33,528 nt of DNA from Actinomycetota bacterium (GTDB taxonomy: Bacteria > Actinomycetota > Acidimicrobiia > Acidimicrobiales > Ilumatobacteraceae). The notes beneath the pieces were generated by a model. It saw only the letters and a program-made list of their open reading frames with translations, did not search any database and was not told where the DNA came from. The translations under genes and the position numbers were made by a program. Shown piece by piece: positions 7,974 to 15,774 of this stretch (its first letter is position 1; every line of letters starts with the position of its first letter). The stretch covers positions 1 through 33,528 of the forward strand of contig JADWMG010000007.1 in the NCBI GenBank assembly GCA_015767405.1, given 5' to 3'.

Positions 7974-8846
7974 ATGAGTACCGCAGCAGTCATTGCCATC
8001 GCCGTCGGCGTCGTAGTTGTCCTTGGCGCAATTGCCTTCTTCACACTTTCGCGCCGTAGCGACGTGCGTGGCACCGGAGCGCTCTCAGCCGAAACCATTC
8101 ACAGTGATCGTCCTACAAGTCCTGCAGCCGAGCCCGGATCTGGTGACTTGAAGTCGCCAACAGCGGGCGATGTCGAAGCGGCTGGAGTTGCGTCCAGAAG
8201 TACAGCGCTCGTCAAGACCGAAGAACCTGAGATCGTCCCATGGACCCCGCCTGATCCAGAAGCAATCGGCGCTTCGCGGCGGCATTTCTTCAATGTCGCC
8301 AGTGTCACCCTGATGGCCGCCGGTCTGGGAGGCTTCGCTGCCGCCGCGTTCGTTGGGTTCCTCTGGCCGAGCGGAACCGGCGGTTTCGGTGGCTCGGTAA
8401 CGGTCGGCAAACTCGGAACCATCAAAGACGGCATCAAGCAGGGCGGAGGTTTCTTCTACGTGCCAGAAGCTCGTTCGTGGATCACTGCTTATCCGGAAGA
8501 GGCGCTTCCGTCGGCCGAGTTGGTGTACCCCGAGAACCTGCTGGTAACGATGCGCGAAGGCATCGTGGTGCTCAGTCAGAAGTGTCCGCACCTGGGTTGC
8601 CGCGTACCTGAGTGTGCTACGAGCCAATGGTTCGAGTGCCAATGCCACGGCTCTCAATACAACCGCGCGGGTGAGAAGAAGGCAGGCCCGGCACCTCGCG
8701 GTATGGACCGCTTCCCGGCGACGCTCGCGGCGAATGACGATCTAACGATCGATACGGGCAACGTTGTGCCGGGCCCCGCAATCGGCACCAATACGACCGG
8801 CCAAGAAGCTGAAGGTCCCCACTGCACGGGTGGTGGGCACGAATGA
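7974..8846 (+). CDS. qcrA: Rieske [2Fe-2S] protein of the bc complex
   Basis: CPHLGC and CQCHGSQYN cluster-binding motifs; N-terminal TM plus a second TM preceded by SRRHFFN. Confidence 0.92.
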   Translation: MSTAAVIAIAVGVVVVLGAIAFFTLSRRSDVRGTGALSAETIHSDRPTSPAAEPGSGDLKSPTAGDVEAAGVASRSTALVKTEEPEIVPWTPPDPEAIGASRRHFFNVASVTLMAAGLGGFAAAAFVGFLWPSGTGGFGGSVTVGKLGTIKDGIKQGGGFFYVPEARSWITAYPEEALPSAELVYPENLLVTMREGIVVLSQKCPHLGCRVPECATSQWFECQCHGSQYNRAGEKKAGPAPRGMDRFPATLAANDDLTIDTGNVVPGPAIGTNTTGQEAEGPHCTGGGHE

Positions 8847-9913
8847 GTGGTGCGTTGATAGGCCTCAGTACAACCACGATCGGAATCATTGGGTTTCTGA
8901 TCGTCATCCTGGGCTGGATCCTGTACGGATTTGCCAATCTCATCAGCGGCCGGGCCGAGGTCGGGTCCGAGATCGAATTGGCTCCCAACCGCAAGGAGTG
9001 CTACGACGACGAGACGCTCGAAGGGCCGCGGCTCGAGCGCGTGCAGCTCATCGGCGTGTTGCTGCTGGCGCTCATAGTCATAGCGCTACCGCTGTACTGG
9101 ATCTTCGAGCCCGATCGTCAGGCCGGTGCCCAGGAAGGGTGGGACAATCGGCATGCGAGCTGGGGCTCCCAACTGTTTGAGCCGACCGCTGAGGGCGGAT
9201 TCAACTGTGCGGGGTGTCATGGCGGGATGGCGGCTGTCGGCGGCGAAGCGCCGTTTACCGTCACCAATCCGGTGACCCAAGAGGTCGAGGCGGTCAACTG
9301 GAAGGCGCCCGCCCTCAACACGGTCTTCTATCGATTCGACGAGGATGAGGTCCGCTTCATCCTCAACTACGGAAGACCGTTCTCGCCGATGTCCCCATGG
9401 GGGCTCGTCGGTGGCGGCCCGATGAACGCCCAGCAGATCGACAACCTGATTGCTTACATGAAGTCGATCCAGATCCCGCGTGAAGACTGTGGCGAGGGCG
9501 AAGACCCGCTCACCTGTGATCTTGGTCATCTGCCCGGCGATCTACAGGCCGACATCGAGGCGGCGGCGCTGAAGGCCGTCGACGATGGCGAAGCCGAGAG
9601 TTACGGAGAGGCACTCTTCAACCTCGAACTCGGTAGCGGCGCATACAGCTGCGCTCGATGTCACACGCTCGGCTGGAGCTACGACCAACCTGGCGTTGCA
9701 GGTCAGGGTGCGTACGGTTGGAATCTCACGGGCGGCTCTACCAACGCCCACTTCGCGAGCGAAGCCGACATGGTCTCGTTCATCAAGTCTGGCTCGGAGA
9801 ACGGAAAGCTGTACGGCCTCAACGGCCAGGGCAGCGGACGGATGCCGGGCTTCGGATCATTGCTCACCGACGCGCAAATCGAAGCCGTCGTCGAATACGT
9901 ACGGAGTTTGTGA
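8843..9913 (+). CDS. Membrane-anchored di-haem cytochrome c
   Basis: Two CxxCH motifs (CAGCH about 9206, CARCH about 9650); two N-terminal TM segments; 4-nt overlap with the Rieske gene. Confidence 0.9.
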   Translation: MSGALIGLSTTTIGIIGFLIVILGWILYGFANLISGRAEVGSEIELAPNRKECYDDETLEGPRLERVQLIGVLLLALIVIALPLYWIFEPDRQAGAQEGWDNRHASWGSQLFEPTAEGGFNCAGCHGGMAAVGGEAPFTVTNPVTQEVEAVNWKAPALNTVFYRFDEDEVRFILNYGRPFSPMSPWGLVGGGPMNAQQIDNLIAYMKSIQIPREDCGEGEDPLTCDLGHLPGDLQADIEAAALKAVDDGEAESYGEALFNLELGSGAYSCARCHTLGWSYDQPGVAGQGAYGWNLTGGSTNAHFASEADMVSFIKSGSENGKLYGLNGQGSGRMPGFGSLLTDAQIEAVVEYVRSL

Positions 9914-9918
9914 CAGAC

Positions 9919-10794
9919 ATGTCGTTGTTGGCAATTGGGTGGGATCCCGAGATCCGCGGAATGCTCACCGTCGTCATGGCTGTCGTGATCTTGCCGGGCA
10001 GTATCTACCTGGTCATGGCGACCGACTTGGGTTCGCGCCTCGCATTCCTCGTCATCCTGACAGCTCTGTTCGGATGGCTGATGCTGATGGGCATCACGTG
10101 GTTGATCTACGGAATTGGTCTTCGTGGCCCTGATCCGACATGGGAGGCGGTGCCGGGCGCGACGGTGCTCCAAGACAACGAGGCTCTCGTCAAGGCGGGG
10201 ATTCTGCCGACCTTGCCAGACCTCCCGGATGACGCCACACCGAGTGAGGATGCTGACATCATTGGCGACAGCCTTCTCGATGAAGGGTATGTGATCCTCG
10301 ACAAGTCGTCACCGGCGTTCGGGCAAGCCCAGGCATCTGCCAGCGTATTCCTCGTGGAGGAGGGGGCCCTTCCCGCGGGACAGTTCGAGATCGTCGAGGT
10401 GTTCGACATTGGCGGCGAGAGCTACCCGAAGCTCAACGACACATTCGATTTCTTTGCTTTCTGGCACACTCCGCATTACGTGGTTGCAGAGGCAGCAGCG
10501 TACGAAGCTGTCCGTGATGAACCCGGGCGTGCACCAGCCGTGGCGCAAATTGACGAAACTCGACAGCGCCAGTACGTATACATGATTCGTGATCTTGGGT
10601 CTCGCCGGCAGCCGCCCATCGTGCTCACGATCGGCGCTGGTGCGATCTTCTTCGCATTGTGTTTCCTCCTGAATCGACGTGAGCGCTTCCTCCGCGAGAA
10701 CCTGGCCAAGCCTCTTCCGCCGGCGGAAACCGACACCACGGCCGCAGCAAGCTCTGACGCGGAGAGCGGCGAAAAGGTAGGGGCCTCGGTCTGA
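9919..10794 (+). CDS. Membrane protein of unknown function between the bc module and nuoA
   Basis: MSLLAIGWDPEIRGMLTVVMAVV...; 2 N-terminal TMs, about 150-aa extramembrane domain, C-terminal TM. The track ORF start at 9658 lies inside the preceding gene; a GTG at 9910 is an alternative start. Confidence 0.75.
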   Translation: MSLLAIGWDPEIRGMLTVVMAVVILPGSIYLVMATDLGSRLAFLVILTALFGWLMLMGITWLIYGIGLRGPDPTWEAVPGATVLQDNEALVKAGILPTLPDLPDDATPSEDADIIGDSLLDEGYVILDKSSPAFGQAQASASVFLVEEGALPAGQFEIVEVFDIGGESYPKLNDTFDFFAFWHTPHYVVAEAAAYEAVRDEPGRAPAVAQIDETRQRQYVYMIRDLGSRRQPPIVLTIGAGAIFFALCFLLNRRERFLRENLAKPLPPAETDTTAAASSDAESGEKVGASV

Positions 10795-10796
10795 TA

Positions 10797-11279
10797 ATGG
10801 AGCAGTACCTTCCGATCACCCTGTTGTTCTTCCTCGCAGTGCTCTTTGGCGTAGGGAGTTTCGCGGTGTCCCGCCTTCTCGCACCGCGGCGCCCGTCAAC
10901 AGCCAAAGAAGCCCCTTACGAATGTGGCATCGTTCCCGGACGCGAACCCCCCGTTCGGTTCCCCGTGAGCTTCTACATCGTCGCCATGCTGTTCATCATG
11001 TTCGACATCGAGATCATCTTCATCTACCCATATGCAGTGACTCGGGCCCCACTCGGTGCCTACGGGTTCTGGGCGGTGCTGGCGTTCTCAGTGGTCTTTT
11101 TTCTGACCTTTGTTTATGAGGTTGCCCGCGGGGGACTCGATTGGGGCCCAATCCGACGCTCGCGTAGCATGGTGGCTGAGGCTGCCATGGTCTCGCCCGA
11201 GCGAACACTTGCGTCCACATTGCGACGCGTCGGTTCCGAGGGTCGTCTGCCACTTGAAGGCGACGAAGAAGCCGCTTAG
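10797..11279 (+). CDS. nuoA: NADH-quinone oxidoreductase subunit A
   Basis: KEAPYECGIVPGREPPVRFPVSFYIVAMLFIMFDIEIIFIYPYAV is a characteristic NuoA segment. Confidence 0.96.
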   Translation: MEQYLPITLLFFLAVLFGVGSFAVSRLLAPRRPSTAKEAPYECGIVPGREPPVRFPVSFYIVAMLFIMFDIEIIFIYPYAVTRAPLGAYGFWAVLAFSVVFFLTFVYEVARGGLDWGPIRRSRSMVAEAAMVSPERTLASTLRRVGSEGRLPLEGDEEAA

Positions 11280-11291
11280 GAGGAGACCATC

Positions 11292-11879
11292 ATGGGCATC
11301 GTCAACGATGTGCGCGACGACGGACTCGGCGGTATGTCGCACAATGTCATCACCGCCAGGCTGGAAGACCTCGTCAACTGGGCGCGTGCTCGGTCATCGT
11401 GGCCGGCATCTTTCGGTCTCGCGTGCTGCGCAATCGAGATGATGGCTACCGGGGCCGCGCACTACGACATTTCCCGATTCGGAATGGAGGTGTTTCGGGC
11501 ATCGCCGCGCCAGGCCGACATCATGATCGTCGCGGGCCGCGTAAGTCAGAAGATGGCTCCAGTACTTCGCCAGGTTTACGACCAGATGGTCGAGCCCAAG
11601 TGGGTCATTTCGATGGGTGTGTGCGCATCTTCGGGCGGCATGTTCAACAACTATGCAATCGTGCAGGGTGTTGATCAGGTCGTACCGGTAGACGTTTACG
11701 CGCCGGGATGCCCGCCAACACCTGAGACCCTGATCCATGCGATCGAGACTCTTCACGGTCTGATCGAGAATGACGAGTTGTTGAAGCGTCGTGCAGATTC
11801 TGGTGCCGGTGCGAATGTGCATGTTGAGTTCATCGAGCCGACTGGAACGCCGGTACTGCTCGGAACGAAGCAGCCATGA
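11292..11879 (+). CDS. nuoB: NADH-quinone oxidoreductase subunit B
   Basis: [39 protein letters not shown] (N2 cluster ligands). Confidence 0.97.
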   Translation: MGIVNDVRDDGLGGMSHNVITARLEDLVNWARARSSWPASFGLACCAIEMMATGAAHYDISRFGMEVFRASPRQADIMIVAGRVSQKMAPVLRQVYDQMVEPKWVISMGVCASSGGMFNNYAIVQGVDQVVPVDVYAPGCPPTPETLIHAIETLHGLIENDELLKRRADSGAGANVHVEFIEPTGTPVLLGTKQP

Positions 11880-12373
11880 CCACAGAGACGAGCGAGGCCG
11901 AGTTGGCCGAAACGTTCGGTTGTCCCGCGACTGACTCGTGTGGCCAGCAGGTCTTGTTTCCATCGCGCGAGCAGTATCTCGAGGTGATCGGTGCGCTTGC
12001 CGACGCTGGATACTCCATGTGTGTTGATCTGACCGGCGTCGACTATCTCGAGTACTTCGACCGCCCGCTGCCTGAGGGTGTCGAGGCCGAGCGTTTCGAG
12101 GTGGTAGTCAACCTTCTGGCTATTGCCCGACGCAGTCGCGTGCGTGTACGCGTGCAGGTTCCTGAGTCCGATGCGTCATTGGCCTCGCTCTTCGATATCT
12201 ATCCCGGTACCGAGGCGATGGAACGTGAGGTGTTCGACATGTTCGGTATCTCCTTCGACGACCATCCTGACCTCACTCGAATCCTGATGCCGGAAGATTG
12301 GCTGGGCCACCCGCTCCGCAAGGATTATGAAGTTGGTCGGATCCCCGTGCAGTTCAAAGGGGTATCCCAATGA
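11876..12373 (+). CDS. nuoC: NADH-quinone oxidoreductase subunit C
   Basis: [41 protein letters not shown] overlap with nuoB. Confidence 0.95.
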   Translation: MTTETSEAELAETFGCPATDSCGQQVLFPSREQYLEVIGALADAGYSMCVDLTGVDYLEYFDRPLPEGVEAERFEVVVNLLAIARRSRVRVRVQVPESDASLASLFDIYPGTEAMEREVFDMFGISFDDHPDLTRILMPEDWLGHPLRKDYEVGRIPVQFKGVSQ

Positions 12374-13728
12374 GCACCGATACCGACAACACGGACAACA
12401 CGGATTTCTACAGTCGTTTCCAAGCCGGTACCAGTGAGGGCGAACAGGGCCTTCGTTTGCGCAGCGAAATTTCCGCCGAAGAGTTGATGCGCGAGGTCGG
12501 TGCGGTGTTGCGCATGTCCGAGGCTGACGTGGCGCTACTTGAAGATCATCCCGACGATGACGAAACGATGATCATCAACATGGGGCCCCAGCACCCCTCG
12601 ACGCACGGTGTGTTGCGGTTGATGCTCGAGCTCCAAGGCGAGACTGTGTTGCGCTGCAAGCCAGTCATTGGATACCTCCACACGGGTATGGAGAAAACTG
12701 GCGAGCAACTCACTTACGCGCAAGGCAGCACCAACGTCACGCGTATGGACTATGTGAGCCCGCTTGCCAACGAGCTCGTGTTTTCGATGGCGACCGAGAA
12801 GCTGCTCGGTATTGACGACGAGATTCCCGAGCGCGCGGTCTGGATTCGGATGCTGCTCGCTGAGCTCAATCGAATGAGTAGCCATCTTCTGTTCATGGCC
12901 ACCAATGGGATGGACCTCGGCGCCGTCTCCATGATGATCTATGGCTGGCGCGAACGAGAAGAAGTGTTGAGGTTCTTCCAAGAAGTCACCGGTTTACGCA
13001 TGAACCACAACTACATCCGGCCTGGCGGCGTTGCCGCCGATCTCCCGGCCGGATGGCGTGACAGTGTCATGCGCCTCCTGGATCTCCTACCCGACCGTCT
13101 CGAAGAGTACGACACTCTGATGACAGGTCAGCCGATCTGGCGTGAACGTCTTCAGGGCGTTGGTGTCATCACACCAACAGAGGCACTGGCGCTCGGAGCC
13201 ACCGGCCCGATCTTGCGATCCACCGGAGTCGAATGGGACCTCCGTCGTGATCAGCCCTACCTGCACTACGACGAGATGGACTTCGACGTGATCGTCGGTT
13301 CCTACGGCGATTGTTTCGATCGCTACGCGATCCGTCTTGCCGAGATTCGGGAGTCGATGGAGATCGTTCGTCAGATCCTCGATCGCATGCCGAGCGGCAA
13401 CTACCGGATCCAGGACAAGAAGGTGACCCCGCCGCCACGTGCTCGAATCGACGAGTCGATGGAAGCCTTGATCCACCACTTCAAGATCTTCACGGAAGGT
13501 TTCAAAGTGCCAGAAGGAGAGGTCTACGTGGCGGTCGAGAGTCCCCGCGGCGAGATCGGCTGCTACATCGCGAGCGACGGTTCCGCCAATCCATACCGAA
13601 TGCACATGCGCGACCCGTCATTCGTCAACATCCAGTGTTTGCCCCACATGATGCGTGGTGGCCTTGTCGCCGATGCCGTCGCTGTGATCTCCTCGGTTGA
13701 TCCAGTTCTCGGTGGAGTCGATCGATGA
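12370..13728 (+). CDS. nuoD: NADH-quinone oxidoreductase subunit D
   Basis: NMGPQHPSTHGVLRL, RPGGVAADLP, SPRGEIGCYI; ATGA overlap with nuoC. Confidence 0.97.
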   Translation: MSTDTDNTDNTDFYSRFQAGTSEGEQGLRLRSEISAEELMREVGAVLRMSEADVALLEDHPDDDETMIINMGPQHPSTHGVLRLMLELQGETVLRCKPVIGYLHTGMEKTGEQLTYAQGSTNVTRMDYVSPLANELVFSMATEKLLGIDDEIPERAVWIRMLLAELNRMSSHLLFMATNGMDLGAVSMMIYGWREREEVLRFFQEVTGLRMNHNYIRPGGVAADLPAGWRDSVMRLLDLLPDRLEEYDTLMTGQPIWRERLQGVGVITPTEALALGATGPILRSTGVEWDLRRDQPYLHYDEMDFDVIVGSYGDCFDRYAIRLAEIRESMEIVRQILDRMPSGNYRIQDKKVTPPPRARIDESMEALIHHFKIFTEGFKVPEGEVYVAVESPRGEIGCYIASDGSANPYRMHMRDPSFVNIQCLPHMMRGGLVADAVAVISSVDPVLGGVDR

Positions 13729-13741
13729 GGGAGACAATCAC

Positions 13742-14353
13742 ATGAGCCGTCTGTCCGATCACAACGTGATCCTCGCCAAGGAAATCATTGCCCGGTACCC
13801 GAAGCAAAAGTCTGCGCTCATCCCCCTGGTGCACCTCAGCCAAGAGCAGAACGGCTACGTCACAGAGGATGCAATGCGTCACATTGCCGACATGATCGAT
13901 GTCACACCTGCCGAGGTGTATGGAACGGCATCCTTCTATGAGATGTTCCGATTCGAGCCAACAGGCAAGTATCTGATCAATGTTTGCGGCACTCTCTCCT
14001 GCTCGCTGATGGGTGCAGATTCGTTGATGCATCACGCAGAGCAAACCTTGGGTATCAAGGCCGGGGCGACCACAGATGACGGGCTCATCACGCTGCAGCA
14101 CGCCGAGTGTCAGGCAGCCTGTACTGAGGCTCCAACACTGCAGGTCAACTACCGCCACCGGTATCGCGTTACCCACGAATCCTTCGACCAACTCGTCGAC
14201 GACCTGCGCAGCGGGGCGCTTGATACCGAGATCCCGCCCCACGGCACACTCGGCAGGAATCGTCAACAGATCCCCGCTGACCGTGCGGTTGCTGTGCAGG
14301 CCCCCGAAGATGTCACGACCGGCCCCGCCTGGATCCAAGTGAGTCCCGCATGA
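13742..14353 (+). CDS. nuoE: NADH-quinone oxidoreductase subunit E
   Basis: NVCGTLSC...ECQAACTEAP [2Fe-2S] motif; start MSRLSDHNVILAKE at 13742 avoids the overlap with nuoD implied by the track start at 13697. Confidence 0.94.
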   Translation: MSRLSDHNVILAKEIIARYPKQKSALIPLVHLSQEQNGYVTEDAMRHIADMIDVTPAEVYGTASFYEMFRFEPTGKYLINVCGTLSCSLMGADSLMHHAEQTLGIKAGATTDDGLITLQHAECQAACTEAPTLQVNYRHRYRVTHESFDQLVDDLRSGALDTEIPPHGTLGRNRQQIPADRAVAVQAPEDVTTGPAWIQVSPA

Positions 14354-15774
14354 CTGTCGAATCCCGCGTTGTCAGCCCCTATCCGTGGGCCCCTGGATTT
14401 TATCCTGGCGATCGTCCCGAGATCGTCACGTCGCGCTTCCAATACGAAGACGGCCATACTCTCGACCGTTACCTCGCCACGGGCGGCTACGAGGGTTTAC
14501 GCGCGGCGCTGGCGGAGTCACCGAGTGATGTCCATGAGGTCGTCAAGAACTCAACTCTTCTCGGTCGAGGCGGCGCGGGCTTTCCCGCTGGCGTCAAATG
14601 GGGCTTCACCCCGCAAGGCGTCTGGCCGCGGTATCTGGTCGTCAACGGTGACGAGTCTGAGCCCGGTACATACAAAGACCGCCTGCTGATGGAGTGCGAC
14701 CCCCATCAACTCATTGAAGGGAGCCTGATCGCCAGCTATGCAGCTGGCCTCTCTCAAGGTTTCCTCTACATCCGTGGTGAGATGGCGCTCGCTCACGAGC
14801 GTGTCGCTCAGGCGTTGAACGATGCCTATGCCGCTGGCTACATCGGCAAGAACATCCTTGGCACCGACTTCAGTATCGACATTGTTCTGCATTGGGGCGC
14901 CGGTGCGTATGTCGTTGGCGAAGAGACTGCGCTCATCGAGTCGCTCGAAGGCGAACGAGGCATGCCACGCCTCAAGCCGCCTTTCTTCCCCGCCGCCGTC
15001 GGGCTCTATGGGATGCCGACGATCGTCAACAACGTCGAGACACTGTCGAATCTTCCGTTCATTGCCCGCGAGGGGTCCGAGGCCTATACCGCGATCGGTA
15101 CGCCGACTTCGCCGGGTACCCGCATGATCGCAGTGTCGGGTCATGTCAAGCGGCCAGGCGTCTACGAGATTGTCAACGGTTCAACCACATTCCGCGATCT
15201 AATTTTCGGAGATGACTTCGCACAAGGAATTCGTGACGGCAACGAACTGAAAGCATTCGTTCCTGGCGGGGGGTCGGCACCCTGGTTCCTGCCCGACCAA
15301 CTCGACATCCCGTTTGAAGGTCCGGCGGCTGGCGCCGCGGGTTCGATGCTCGGCTCCGGAGCAGTCATGGTCATGGACTCGACAACCGACATCCCGGCTG
15401 CCGCGCTCACGCTGGTTCAGTTCTACGCGCACGAGTCGTGCGGCAAGTGTGTTCCCTGTCGCGAAGGTGGCACGTGGCTGTATCGCATCGTCGAGCGGAT
15501 CGTTGCCGGCCATGGCACCGACGCCGATCTGGAAACGATCTTCGAGGTCGGCCAAACCATCTGCCCGGGTGAAATGCCTCACGCTTCGTCTGAACGTCTT
15601 GGTCTCGACGCCGTTCCCTTCCCATACAAGATGACAACGATCTGCTTCGTCGGGCCTTCGGCCTATGCGCCGATCCATTCAGCATTGACGTTGTTCCCTG
15701 AAGAGTTCGAAGCACTCGTGACCAAGCGTGCAGACCGCCGCCCGATTCCAGTGACTGCTGAGGTCCCAGCATGA
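14350..15774 (+). CDS. nuoF: NADH-quinone oxidoreductase subunit F
   Basis: GRGGAGFPAGVKWGF, VNGDESEPGTYKDR, ESCGKCVPCREG. Confidence 0.96.
   Translation: MTVESRVVSPYPWAPGFYPGDRPEIVTSRFQYEDGHTLDRYLATGGYEGLRAALAESPSDVHEVVKNSTLLGRGGAGFPAGVKWGFTPQGVWPRYLVVNGDESEPGTYKDRLLMECDPHQLIEGSLIASYAAGLSQGFLYIRGEMALAHERVAQALNDAYAAGYIGKNILGTDFSIDIVLHWGAGAYVVGEETALIESLEGERGMPRLKPPFFPAAVGLYGMPTIVNNVETLSNLPFIAREGSEAYTAIGTPTSPGTRMIAVSGHVKRPGVYEIVNGSTTFRDLIFGDDFAQGIRDGNELKAFVPGGGSAPWFLPDQLDIPFEGPAAGAAGSMLGSGAVMVMDSTTDIPAAALTLVQFYAHESCGKCVPCREGGTWLYRIVERIVAGHGTDADLETIFEVGQTICPGEMPHASSERLGLDAVPFPYKMTTICFVGPSAYAPIHSALTLFPEEFEALVTKRADRRPIPVTAEVPA

Noticed and set aside
9658-9918. N-terminal part of the 378-aa ORF starting at 9658
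   Set aside because: Lies inside the di-haem cytochrome c gene; real start taken as 9919 (or GTG 9910).
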